A stretch of DNA of 64,000 nt from Acinetobacter sp. Marseille-Q1618 (lineage in GTDB: Bacteria; Pseudomonadota; Gammaproteobacteria; Pseudomonadales; Moraxellaceae), in assembly GCF_902809855.1 (NCBI RefSeq), contig NZ_CADDWJ010000004.1:113898-177897 (forward strand). The letters are read 5' to 3'. Under the pieces are notes generated by a model. It saw only the letters and a program-made list of their open reading frames with translations. It was not told the DNA's origin and searched no databases. A program made the position numbers and the translations under genes. Shown here one piece after another: positions 1-8,824 of the stretch (the first letter of the stretch is position 1; every line of letters begins with the position of its first letter).

Positions 1-93
1 ACGTCCGTATTGGGATTGTTTAAAGTCACCACGCAAAAGATCAGTTACTGACCAAATAAATGCTGTAACTTGTGAAAAATTATTATTTGTCAT
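1..93 (-). CDS. hsdM: Type I restriction-modification methylase subunit HsdM, N-terminal part (runs off the window)
   Basis: The minus strand opens with ATG at 93-91 and stays open to the window edge, giving 31 residues. They begin [16 protein letters not shown] and continue [13 protein letters not shown], which is the very conserved start of type I HsdM subunits (the helical N-terminal domain before the N6-adenine methyltransferase domain). HsdM methylates the host target sequence together with HsdS and forms the restriction complex with HsdR. The rest lies outside the window, so intactness cannot be judged. No strong ribosome binding site is visible. The call rests on recognition of this short block only. 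Confidence 0.8.
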   Translation of the reverse strand, partial: MTNNNFSQVTAFIWSVTDLLRGDFKQSQYGR

Positions 94-237
94 TTAAAAA
101 TACCGCTTGCCTGAAGGCAGTAAAAATCTGAAATTTATAAGTTTAATTGTGCCTAATTGAATTTTATTTTTCTATCAAAAATTAGGGGCTGTTGACATTT
201 GTGGGCTAAAAATAGTGAGATAGTAAAATCAAATCGC

Positions 238-1122
238 TAACCCAATTTTACACTCGCTATGCATCAACAATACTGAATGATCAACACTGGTCTAAGTTAA
301 CTGCTATTGCGGAAGAATTAGTCACCCGAAGAAAGAAGCTCAAAAAAGCTAAACTGAAATGGCGTATCAGCAATAAAAAATCAGCTAGGCCTTGAATATC
401 CTTCAAGATAGTAGCGATTAAATATGCTGATAACTATGTTCAATATGGTAAGATTCAATTCAAGCTATGGGACAGTTATGAATTAAGTCAATAATAGGCT
501 CGTTTGTAGAGGACAGTCGTAGACGTTGATATGTATGTCTGTTAATACCATCAAAACAAAAAAACGCCAGCTAAGACTTCAATAAATATAGATTTAGCCA
601 CTTGTTCAGATGGGGTAAAGCTCAAAGCTCCTAAAATCTATCAACAATACGAACAAAAACTTGGCATTGCACAACGTGTAAAAAATAAGAAACGTGTTAA
701 AGCTATTCACACCAAGATTAGAAATCTACGTCAAAACATGCTGCATCAATTCAGCCATAAACTGGTGAATGAACATGCAGCAATCTTCGTTGGCAATGTG
801 AATACCAAAGCATTAGCACAGACTAGATTAGACAAGTCAGTATTAGATACAAGTTGGGCAACACTTAAAATCATGCTCAAGTATAAATGCGAGAAGGCAG
901 GAGGGTGGTATGAAGAAGTTAACGAAAGCCTGTGCTACCCAAACTTGTTCGTGCTGTGGCTCACGCTGCGGTAGTCCGAGAGGTAGAGCAGGCTTAGGAA
1001 AAAGAGAATGGCAGTGCATGGAGTGCGGTACGCTTCATGATAGTTATAGAGATATAAACTCAGCACTCAACATTCTTGTGCTCGGACATGAGCGTCTCGC
1101 AGGAGGAATCCCCGTCCTTTAA
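238..1122 (+). pseudogene. tnpB: Decayed IS200/IS605-type TnpB (RNA-guided nuclease) gene
   Basis: Pieces of one TnpB protein occur in changing frames. Around 290-400 it reads DQHWSKLTAIAEELVTRRKK, around 420-490 KYADNYVQYGKIQFKLWDSY, then GSFVEDSR at about 498-520. From about 590 a RuvC-like block begins IDLATCSDGVKL. The zinc-ribbon end (CSCCG, later WQCMECGTLHDS and NSALNIL) is in another frame from about 940. Internal stops and at least three frameshifts, one near 935-940, show that it is dead. The end, GIPVL then stop, is followed by GAATCCCCGTCCTTTAAG, a decayed version of the right-end hairpin typical of these elements. No matching tnpA was seen. Confidence 0.8.
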
Positions 1123-1428
1123 GTCAGAGAGGATCTCAAGATTCTTGTCAATCAATCATGGTATCACATTCAAAATCTCCGAAGCATTGCCTTGCTCAAT
1201 TATCACATCTCAACAATAAATAATTTTTTATCAATAATTTGACTTCTACAATCTGTATTGTTATAGCCTCATCTTTGATGTCTTAAGTGTAATTAAAGCT
1301 CACCACCTTATCACACAAGAATAATGTTGGATTTTATCTCAATTATGTTTTTATTTTATTGTTATATCTTTAATTAAATCTTAATAGTGATATAATTTAT
1401 ACATAACCAAATCAAACTAGAATTTACG
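1123..1428. other. Gene-free stretch between tnpB remnant and zeta region
   Basis: AT-rich sequence with no open frame worth calling. The first 15 bases still belong to the decayed right end of the IS605-type element. A TATAAT at 1391-1396 lies 33 bases before the ATG of the small ORF at 1429 and is a plausible -10 box. The matching -35 (around 1368-1375) is poor. Confidence 0.4.
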
Positions 1429-1608
1429 ATGAATAAAGTTACTGAAGGTTCAAATCTCAAAAAAGTATCTATATTGGAAGCTTATCGTACCCTTGCACGT
1501 GAACAAGGTGAGGCTTCTAAAAATCCCGATCATCCTGTAAATAAAAAACTAATTGAGAGCTTAGAGGCGGAACAATTAGAGCTTAAAAGGATTCGTTCAA
1601 TCAAATAA
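1429..1608 (+). CDS. 59-aa protein upstream of the zeta/Fic fusion, candidate antitoxin
   Basis: A complete small frame starts at ATG 1429 and codes for 59 residues, beginning MNKVTEGSNLKKVSILEAYR and ending ELKRIRSIK. It is highly charged and predicted mostly helical, with no membrane segment. It ends 60 bases before the zeta-kinase/Fic-like gene and points the same way, so the two could share a transcript. Small helical proteins of about 60 residues encoded just upstream are typical partners of Fic toxins (VbhA type), and zeta kinases also have small helical antitoxins. I see no convincing Fic inhibitory motif, so the antitoxin role is inferred from position and size only. Confidence 0.5.
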   Translation: MNKVTEGSNLKKVSILEAYRTLAREQGEASKNPDHPVNKKLIESLEAEQLELKRIRSIK

Positions 1609-1668
1609 AACCAATTTCATAAAAACTTTATACTCTTGATGAGATAAAACTTTAAAAAGTAAAATAAA

Positions 1669-3171
1669 ATGACAAATGATGATAATGAAGATGATAGCAA
1701 AATAGCTATTATCGTTGCAGGTGGCAATGGATCTGGGAAAACAAAATTAATTTCTGAACAAATTATCCCAAGATTTGAATCATTTAATTTAAATATCAAT
1801 TTTATCAATGCTGATATTTGGCAAAAAGAACATTTTGGTGAGTTTACTAATGATCCATCACATGCTTTACAGGCTGCACAATGGGCAGAAGAAGAAAGAC
1901 AAAGGAATTTAGATCAAGGTATATCTTTCATTGCTGAAACTGTATTTTCTCATCCTTCTAAGATTGAGCTTATTAAAGAAGCCAAAGATAAAGGCTTCTT
2001 TGTTGCACTCAATCATATTCATTTAGATACACCCGAAATCGCGCTGTCTCGTATAGAGCAACGTGTCGAATTAGGTGGTCATGGAGTGTCCGAAGAAAAA
2101 GTACGGCAACGTTATCAACGTGTCATCCCCCTCATTGCTGAAGCATCTCAATATGCCGATGAAACAATAGTGTTTGATAATAGTGTCATGAATCAGCCTC
2201 ACAGTGCAGTAATGAAGCTTGAGTACGGTAAAATATCTGAGATCTACAGGGCTTTACCTAGATGGGTGGTTGAGTGCTACGCCAAGCAATTGGCTGAAAC
2301 TACTCTTTCTTATGAATCATCTTTGACAGAGATTCAGAGTGCAACCAAAGCGAATGATATTAAAGAGAAACTCGGTTTTAATTATGACTCTAGTATTTTT
2401 CCTGATCTTCAAGATATACCGACCTACCCTAAGGGTCATGTAGTTCATCAGTATCAATCCAATCTTCCAAATCATATTGAAAATGCAGCAGTATTATCCA
2501 ATAATCCTATTGGAATTGAAGGCATTAAAGAAATTATGTCTGGATATTCTATTCCTAATCAAAAGCTATCAGATCTCCATCAGATCCAAGATTTACTTGC
2601 CGGCTCTAAACATTTGATTAAGATGTTTGAAAATGATGGATTTAAATTTAACAAAGAGACATACCTAGAACTTAATAAAAAAGTTGCTGCACATGATTCA
2701 TTCGAACCTGGTGTATTTCGTGGTGAAGGTCAAGAGACAGCATTTACCCCATATGTAGGTATCCGACACCATATTAGCCATAAACCAATTGCGACTGAAG
2801 AAGATGCACCCAAGCTAAATAAAATATGGGAAGATGGTATTGAGGCTCTTAAGTCCATCGAAAATCCAATGGAACGAGGTATTGCGACTTATCTATTTTG
2901 CGCCAAGAATCAATTTACTTTTGAAGGTGAAAAGCGAACTGCACTTCTTATGATGAATGGCGAATTAATGAATTCAGGTTTACAAGCAATGAGTCTGCCT
3001 AAAGAGAACACCTTTGCCTTCCAGGATAAAATGCTTAATTTCTATAAGACCAATGATGCTTCTTCAATTATGGAGTTTATGGTGAATTGTTACCCTGAAA
3101 TAACCAATATTCGTCAGAATGCTGTTAAGAATGAAAGAAATCAAGATTTTGAAATTACAAGATCAATTTAA
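1669..3171 (+). CDS. Zeta-toxin-like kinase fused to a degenerate Fic-like domain
   Basis: The protein has 500 residues. Residues 10-200 are a zeta/COG4185-type P-loop kinase: Walker A GGNGSGKT at 18-25, NADIW at about 47, AETVFSH at about 90, and an RVELGGHGVSEEKVRQRY block near 125. Zeta toxins phosphorylate UDP-activated amino sugars and block cell-wall synthesis. From about residue 215 the sequence is unrelated to zeta kinases. It contains a Fic-like helical region with PGVFRGEGQETAF and a motif-like KNQFTFEGEKRTALLMMN at 413-430. The canonical HPFxxGNGR is altered: His to Asn414, and Asn-Gly to Glu-Lys, so AMP transfer is doubtful. The segment from nucleotide 2312 recurs at the end of the window behind a lipase-like head. 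Function as toxin or secreted effector is inference. Confidence 0.75.
   Translation: MTNDDNEDDSKIAIIVAGGNGSGKTKLISEQIIPRFESFNLNINFINADIWQKEHFGEFTNDPSHALQAAQWAEEERQRNLDQGISFIAETVFSHPSKIELIKEAKDKGFFVALNHIHLDTPEIALSRIEQRVELGGHGVSEEKVRQRYQRVIPLIAEASQYADETIVFDNSVMNQPHSAVMKLEYGKISEIYRALPRWVVECYAKQLAETTLSYESSLTEIQSATKANDIKEKLGFNYDSSIFPDLQDIPTYPKGHVVHQYQSNLPNHIENAAVLSNNPIGIEGIKEIMSGYSIPNQKLSDLHQIQDLLAGSKHLIKMFENDGFKFNKETYLELNKKVAAHDSFEPGVFRGEGQETAFTPYVGIRHHISHKPIATEEDAPKLNKIWEDGIEALKSIENPMERGIATYLFCAKNQFTFEGEKRTALLMMNGELMNSGLQAMSLPKENTFAFQDKMLNFYKTNDASSIMEFMVNCYPEITNIRQNAVKNERNQDFEITRSI
2312..2465 (+). repeat. Direct repeat, copy 1 (start of the shared C-terminal tail)
   Basis: This segment is identical to 63847-64000 except for one base (A at 2338, G at 63873). 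The left edge is abrupt: the bases before 2312 do not match those before 63847. Both copies are read in the same frame. The true length is unknown because the second copy reaches the window edge. Confidence 0.95.
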
Positions 3172-3202
3172 ACCAGGGGATTAATCCTCTTACCTTATCT
3201 TT

Positions 3203-3883
3203 ATGGATATATCAATGGATTCAGTACACCCTTTTAAATTTCAATGGAATGCTTATTTAATTCCAAAATTTGAACATTTAATTCAACCCAACAATACAGA
3301 TATTCTTTACAATTTTAGTGAAGATATGAATGAAACAATCCAATTTTCATTAATGTTGATAGAAAATAAAATTCATACTCTAGATCAAATCGAATTACTT
3401 AAAAATGAAATAACAGTAGGATACTGTACCCTTAAAGAGCAACAACAGGCATTAGACTATATAAGATCCTTCAATGCCGTCAATGAAAATCTTATGACAG
3501 GTAATTTCGATCTATCTATTGATACTTTGAATGAACTTGTTTTCATAATTTATTCAACAGATCACGAATTTATTCACTTGTATCAGCATGAAGATATTCA
3601 AAAATATATATCTAAATGCTTGTGTTACTTAGAAAAAATTGATAATGAATTTTTGAAATCAATTTTAGTATATTTAATGATTGTTAATTTAAATATAAAT
3701 AGTAAATCAATGTATTTACTAGCATACCTAATATCAAGTGGAATATTAATTAATAATAATATTCCACCTTTTTCATTTAACTCATCTAAAATTCAAAAGT
3801 ATAAAATTCTTATGAATGAGTTTAAAATAAATCATAATGCTGATGGATTGATTGACCTACTGATCAGATCAATTAGAAGTTAA
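3203..3883 (+). CDS. 226-aa protein with faint Fic-like C-terminal architecture
   Basis: I do not recognise a firm family. The protein is helical, with no signal peptide. Its last third (residues 155-226) has the order seen after a Fic motif: a hydrophobic helix, LLAYLISSGIL, a proline turn, then a helix and IDLLIRSI. There is no HPFxxGNGR motif at all. It lies 31 bases after the zeta/Fic-like fusion in the same direction, so it may be an immunity or partner protein of that gene, or a decayed Fic-fold relative. No clear ribosome binding site precedes the ATG. Base use is very AT-rich, as in the neighbours. Confidence 0.45.
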   Translation: MDISMDSVHPFKFQWNAYLIPKFEHLIQPNNTDILYNFSEDMNETIQFSLMLIENKIHTLDQIELLKNEITVGYCTLKEQQQALDYIRSFNAVNENLMTGNFDLSIDTLNELVFIIYSTDHEFIHLYQHEDIQKYISKCLCYLEKIDNEFLKSILVYLMIVNLNINSKSMYLLAYLISSGILINNNIPPFSFNSSKIQKYKILMNEFKINHNADGLIDLLIRSIRS

Positions 3884-3908
3884 GAATAAATTATTAGAGG
3901 ATTTAACT

Positions 3909-4181
3909 ATGTTGAAATTTGGCTTATTGATATTTACCTTTATTTTTTCTATTAATTTAAGTTATGCGGAGAACCTTTATATAATTGAAAAGGACGGCAA
4001 GCCTAAGAACATGTATCGGGTAACATTATATACTGCTAATGAAGTTAAATTTGATAAACCTATAGATAATACTGGTATTCCAGTTAAAACAAATGATTTA
4101 AATGCACCTCCAAATACCATTAACATTGACTTAGATGTAATACAACAAGATTTAGATAAAGAGTTAAATGGTTATAAATAG
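3909..4181 (+). CDS. Small exported protein of unknown function
   Basis: The protein has 90 residues. It starts MLKFGLLIFTFIFSINLSYA, a clear Sec signal peptide likely cut after Ala20. The mature part is about 70 residues, hydrophilic and without cysteine, and ends LDKELNGYK. An AGAGG at 3895-3899 precedes the ATG at good spacing. It follows the 226-aa gene by 25 bases and may be in the same transcript. I see no family match. Confidence 0.5.
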   Translation: MLKFGLLIFTFIFSINLSYAENLYIIEKDGKPKNMYRVTLYTANEVKFDKPIDNTGIPVKTNDLNAPPNTINIDLDVIQQDLDKELNGYK

Positions 4182-4277
4182 CTATGCGAGTGGAAAATCT
4201 GTTTAATAATTTGATTTTACTAAATTAAATATAACAACTAATCCTGTATATTAGATTTTATTTCAAGTTGCTTTTTT

Positions 4278-5290
4278 ATGGCTCGTACTGTTAAAACCCT
4301 ACTCACTCTTGATGAAAAAAAGCAACTTGAAGACTTAACCAAGCATGCGAAGCATTGGCGTGAAAGACAACGTGCCCAAACCATATTGTGGTTGGCTCAT
4401 GGTGAAACTGTAGAAAAAGTTGCTGAACGACAACAACGAATACCTGAAACGATACGATTGCAGCGACGCAAATGGAAAAAAGATAAATTTGAATCTATTA
4501 AAGATAGGTTATCGATCCGGTCGACCTAGTACAATATCTAATGAATATCAGACCATCATTTTGAATTGGGTTAAAGTAGAACCTCTAAATGCTGAACAAG
4601 TCCGTACAAGATTACATCAACAATTTGGCTTAGATATCGATGTTCAAAATATTCGAAGATTCTTGAAACTTTCAGGGATGGTCTTTAAACGAACCCGACA
4701 CAGTTTGAAAAAAAAGAAATCCGATTACATTTAATAAAGCTCAGGAAGATATTGATTCCTTGCGTCTACAAGCAGCACGAGGTGAAATCATACTTGGATA
4801 TGTGGATGAATCGGGTTTTTCATCTACACCTAATAATCGCTATGCTTGGACGCAACGTAGGGACGTTCACGCTGTTACAGCACTTCGCTCCAAAAGAGTT
4901 AATGTGATGGGATGCTTACTCTCTACGAATCAATTCATCACCAGTTGTTTAGAAGAATCAGTCTGTAGTACGTGGTTTTATGCTTATTTATTGGGTATAG
5001 CGCAACGAGTAAAACAAGCTTATGATATTCCATTAATTTTAATATTAGATAATGCTTCAATTCATCGTAGTAAAAAGATGAAAGCTTTGCGAGAGTTGCT
5101 TGAAAGTGAATATTCAACACGTTTATATTTTATCCCTGCCTATAGTCCTGAATTAAATAGAATCGAGATGGTATGGAAGCAAATGAAATATCATTGGCGT
5201 GATTTTAAAGTCATGTCAGCAGATCAAATAAAGGATTGGGTCTACAATGTTTCCAGCCAATTTGGGGTTAAATACATGTTTAATTTTTAA
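4278..5290 (+). pseudogene. IS630-family transposase, broken by two frameshifts
   Basis: Three frames together make one IS630-type transposase. 4278-4510 gives the helix-turn-helix head (MARTVKTLLTLDEKKQLEDL). About 4505-4715 gives GYRSGRPSTISNEY and the linker. About 4716-5290 gives the DDE domain with YVDESGF, ILDNASIH and ELNRIEMVWKQMKYHW, which hold the catalytic D, D and E. The end FGVKYMFNF is the usual C-terminus. One frameshift is near 4505. The other lies in a run of eight adenines at about 4708-4715, where slippage could be programmed. The first shift has no slippery site, so the gene is most likely dead. I could not define terminal inverted repeats. Confidence 0.85.
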
Positions 5291-5454
5291 TGGTAACTTA
5301 GGTAAAAAGGGTAAAATATTATTGCCCAAATTGCAGCGAATGTTGTTACAAGAACAGTGTTTAAGAAGGTATTTTCACCAGCTTTGATAATAGCGTTCCA
5401 AGTTGCATGTAATGCAGCTGCAAATAAAACTACCACAAATACTGTTGTAGTCAT
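5287..5454 (-). pseudogene. Truncated EamA/DMT-type transporter (N-terminal fragment)
   Basis: Reading from ATG 5454, the fragment begins MTTTVFVVVLFAAALHATWN and continues IIKAGENTFLN. This is the first helix and the HATWNAIIK signature of EamA-type drug/metabolite exporters. Only about 55 residues (two helices) remain before the sequence ends at the IS630 remnant, which probably replaced the rest. It sits just downstream of an aminotransferase end on the same strand, so the two were probably an operon in the source genome. Confidence 0.6.
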
Positions 5455-5487
5455 AATTAATACACCTATAAAATAATTTCGCCTCAA

Positions 5488-5790
5488 TTATTTAATTATT
5501 TCACTCAAACGTTGTAATGCTTCAGAATAATTATTTTCTGAGATTGAAGTTGTTAAACGAATATGGTTTGCATCATTGACTCCATATGTTTTTCCTGGCA
5601 CAACTGTAACGTGGCAGGATTCTATTAAATAGTTTGCTACTGTTGATCCAACATCTGTATATTGCATCGATAATCAACCTAAGGCCATTTTTTTGTGCTA
5701 TCGATGTAAGGGCTTCTATATCATTAAGAACGCCAAGACCTGTTTCAAAATGAACTGGAACGTTGTTGTATATCTATTATTCATGACATC
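5488..5790 (-). pseudogene. Aminotransferase remnants
   Basis: On the minus strand, 5690-5488 encodes a typical class I/II aminotransferase end: VANYLIESCHVTVVPGKTYG, then HIRLTTSISENNYSEALQRL and a stop at 5490-5488. Just upstream (about 5790-5680) another frame reads HFETGLGVLNDIEAL and IAQKNGLRLIIDA, also aminotransferase-like. Frames do not join cleanly and no start is present. This is chromosomal-type metabolic debris, not a working gene. Confidence 0.55.
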
Positions 5791-5987
5791 TTCAGCAATA
5801 TCATTTCCGAATGAAAAGTTCTGCATTGAAAACTTAACGTAAGTAAATTGGTTGCGAATTATCGAGCGTTAATCAAGGAAATATCTATTTTATTTAATCC
5901 TAGAACTCAATGTTTCGACTTACTTTACACATAGTCACAGACGCTGTTAAAAGCATCATTAATAGCCTAAGTAAAACAAACTCACTA

Positions 5988-6447
5988 TTCCAAAACTCGA
6001 TCCGCATTTCTCATTACTAATTTTCTGCTCAAACTTCCATTGTCGGACTTAAATTCCATTTACTGATTTTACTCCATACTCGGATTTATACCATTCACTG
6101 AAAGATACATCACCTAAATACTAACCTTATATAAAGCTAAGACCGTCCCCTGTATTATCCCATTTACGGTATAATTCCATTCCTGGAAATATTCAACTAC
6201 GTGTTCTACAAGTTTTCTAATTATTACAGATCCAATTTATTGTTTTTTCTCATTATTGGTATGGTTATTCCACCAACGGTATTTAATTCCATTCACTGAC
6301 ATATATTCTGTAAATGGAAAAATAACACGCTCAAAACACAATCTTAGCCAAGTACCCTACCCTTATCCATAAATCGGAAAAATCAGTCAACGGTATAAAA
6401 GAACTCACAATTCAGATGCTACCGCAAAGAATATTCCGACAACGGAA
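5988..6447. repeat. Cluster of about twelve 14-bp imperfect palindromes
   Basis: Copies fit TTCCR-N4-YGGWA, a 5-4-5 inverted repeat. Starts are at 5988, 6035, 6054, 6072, 6089, 6158, 6175, 6268, 6287, 6306, 6382 and 6434. The best copies are TTCCATTCCTGGAA (6175) and TTCCGACAACGGAA (6434), both perfect palindromes. Others are TTCCATTGTCGGAC, TACCATTCACTGAA and TTCTGTAAATGGAA. Neighbouring copies are 17-19 bases apart. The region codes for nothing I can see. The role is unknown; options are a protein-binding array or the end of a mobile element. Confidence 0.7.
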
Positions 6448-6589
6448 GGAACACTAAATTAAATAGTATTCAGGAAATCAGAGCTAAACAGTCGTATAGG
6501 GGATTTAGATTTACTTAGGCTATTTTGATTTAATTAATCTTCCTTTGCTAATTTAGTCATTGATAAGATTCAACATTTAAATTGGACAA

Positions 6590-6850
6590 AGTCTAATGGT
6601 TCTGAGAAATCGACCGAAATGACTTCCCCAAGTCCTGCCTCAATTTGAGCTGTAGCGATGAGCCAGATAAACCAGCTAACAAAGCTGCAATGCGTGCAAC
6701 GTTATTCCCTTGAGCTCCTTCCGGATAGGTACACATCTTCTATAGTATGAGGATCAATAGCAGTCCAGTCCGCTCGAGGATTCCTTTGATCACTTCAGCT
6801 AGCATTTCTTTAGTTGCAAAATTAAAAAGGCGTCCTAAAGAACCGGATGG
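6590..6850 (-). pseudogene. Thiolase (acetyl-CoA acyltransferase) remnant
   Basis: In shifting minus-strand frames the sequence reads MLAEVIKGILER, then DWTAIDPHTIEDVYL, then GAQGNNVARIAALLAGLS, then AQIEAGLGEVISV. This is the order of motifs in the N-terminal half of fatty-acid or beta-ketoadipyl-CoA thiolases. Frameshifts separate the blocks, and the active-site cysteine block is missing or degraded. It is a chromosome-derived relic. Confidence 0.5.
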
Positions 6851-7042
6851 CCGCATTAATTCCATTTTTATCCATATATGGCAATTATTTAGATCACTTA
6901 ATGTTTTAGATTTAAGAATTAGGGTTTTAATAATCATTGTATTGAATCACTTGAAAAGTAGAACTGTTCTATAGTAAAGCAGTTAAGTTACACTGAGTAA
7001 CCTTCCGAATATTGCCAAGAAAAGTTTAAAAATAAGTCAGCA

Positions 7043-7070
7043 TTTAACATAAAATCTCTTATGCGAAATT
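7043..7070 (+). other. pdif site 1 (XerD half first)
   Basis: XerD-type half ATTTAACATAA, 6-base spacer AATCTC, XerC-type half TTATGCGAAAT. This is the 28-bp layout of plasmid dif sites used by host XerC/XerD in Acinetobacter. It marks the left edge of the GntP-higBA module and faces the opposite way to the site at 9974. Confidence 0.9.
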
Positions 7071-7155
7071 AGATTGTTAGAAACCATTTAAATTGCATAT
7101 TTAATTCTTAAAAATAAATACAGGATGCTTTATAGCATCCTGTAAATAGAGAAAA

Positions 7156-8547
7156 TTAGAATGAACCGAAAAACGTACCCAAAGTAATCGCTATAACAAC
7201 CGATACCATTGGGATGGCAATCGTACACATTGCCACATTGCCATAAGATTGCTTATGTGTCATGCCACAAATAGCCAGTAAGGTGATAACCGCACCTGAG
7301 TGAGGCAAGGTATCTAGACAGCCTGCCGCCAATGCCGCAATACGATGTAATAATTCAGGATTGATACCAGCAGTAGTCGCCATGGCTAGGTAATCGGCAC
7401 CCAAAGTCGATAAGGCAATCGACATACCGCCAGAAGAAGAACCAGTGATGCCTGCCAAAATGTTCATGGCGATGGCTTCAGAAATTAATGGATTACTTGA
7501 TACATTTAACACCATGTCACGGATAATCACGAAGCCAGCCAATGATGCAATGACGGCACCATAACCCACTTCAGAAGCTGTGTTGAAAATTGGTAACATT
7601 GAACCCAACACACCTTTATTCACGGTTTCTTTTAAGTTATTCCACTTGCCTAAACGTAATAAAATCAAACTTAAACATGCTACTATCAAAGCAATAACCA
7701 ATGCCCACAAACCTGTTTGTTTGATAGGATCTAATTTTGGATAGAGTTCTTTGAAAGAACTGAAGTCCATGCTTGGAAAAAGAATGTAAGTGAACAAAGC
7801 ATTTACCCCAATAACCAACAGCAAGGGTAAAAATGCCAAGAATACTGGCATTTCACCTTTAGAGGTTACGCAATCTTCTAACTTCTCTGCTTCTTGGGTA
7901 TCAATACCGTATCCTTCGCCATTTTTAGAGGCTTTACTGGCACGGCTTTGTAACCACATACAGCCCAAACCAAACATAATTAAACCGGAAATGACACCAA
8001 TGCCAGGGGCAGCAAATACATTAGTCCCAAAAAAAGGAATAGGAATCGCATTTTGAATGGAAGGTGAACCAGGTAGAGCGGTCATGGTGAAGGTAAATGA
8101 GCCCAAAGCGATGGCACCTGGAATTAATCGTTTTGGAATGTTTGCTGCTTGAAACATAGATTTGGCAATGGGGTAAATAGCAAAAGCGACCACAAACAGT
8201 GATACCCCACCGTAAGTCAATACACCACATGCTAATACCACGGTCAAAATAGCTCGGTTATACCCTAATTTATTCATGATCCAGTTTGAAATGCTGGATG
8301 CAGCACCTGAATCAACCATTAGTTGTCCAAATAAGGCACCCAGTAAAAAAATAGGAAAGAACTTTAAAATATAACCGCCCAAAGCCGACATAAAGGTCTC
8401 AGTGTACTGCGGCATCATGTATAGCATGTCACCAGAAAGCAAGATGGCAATAGCCGCCATAATTGGTGCCAAAATCAGTACTGAAATACCTCGATAAGCA
8501 AAAAACATCAGTAATGCCAATGAGATGAGGATTGCTAAAGTGTCCAT
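7156..8547 (-). CDS. GntP-family permease
   Basis: The 463-residue polytopic inner-membrane protein has about twelve hydrophobic segments throughout. The GntP/CitMHS-type features include the N-terminal DTLAILISLALLMFFAYRG helix, FPIFLLGALFGQLM, a YGGVSLFVVAFAIYPIA helix and the SPSIQNAIP segment. Near the end are ITGSSSGGMSIAL and LDTLPHSGAVITLL. GntP proteins import gluconate or other short hydroxy/keto acids with protons; the substrate here cannot be told. GGGAG precedes the ATG. It is the main cargo of the module bounded by pdif sites at 7043 and 9974, unusual because such modules more often hold toxin-antitoxin or resistance genes. It has no catabolic partner beside it. Confidence 0.85.
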   Translation of the reverse strand: MDTLAILISLALLMFFAYRGISVLILAPIMAAIAILLSGDMLYMMPQYTETFMSALGGYILKFFPIFLLGALFGQLMVDSGAASSISNWIMNKLGYNRAILTVVLACGVLTYGGVSLFVVAFAIYPIAKSMFQAANIPKRLIPGAIALGSFTFTMTALPGSPSIQNAIPIPFFGTNVFAAPGIGVISGLIMFGLGCMWLQSRASKASKNGEGYGIDTQEAEKLEDCVTSKGEMPVFLAFLPLLLVIGVNALFTYILFPSMDFSSFKELYPKLDPIKQTGLWALVIALIVACLSLILLRLGKWNNLKETVNKGVLGSMLPIFNTASEVGYGAVIASLAGFVIIRDMVLNVSSNPLISEAIAMNILAGITGSSSGGMSIALSTLGADYLAMATTAGINPELLHRIAALAAGCLDTLPHSGAVITLLAICGMTHKQSYGNVAMCTIAIPMVSVVIAITLGTFFGSF

Positions 8548-8824
8548 TATTTCTCCCTGTATTTATTTTGTCGTTATCCATAACGTTTTTTCTAAAATAC
8601 CTTGAATCATGGCTGCCTTATTGAGATCACATTGTTTTGATGCTAAGGCAGTGATGCAAGGCAGTTTCATCTTAGCATAGTAGTTTTAAATTAATAAATT
8701 GATTTTATTAGATTAATAATTAATTTTATCCCCTTAAATAAAAATCATATCTAGATTCTTTTTTATTTAACAAATATTTTATGTGAAGTTAAAAATAGGA
8801 GCCTTACAGCTCCCATTTTAATTA

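Noticed and set aside
4700..4740. A run of eight adenines in the IS630 transposase as a programmed frameshift site
   Set aside because: A second frameshift near 4505 has no slippery sequence, so the gene cannot be made whole by one programmed shift. I call it broken.
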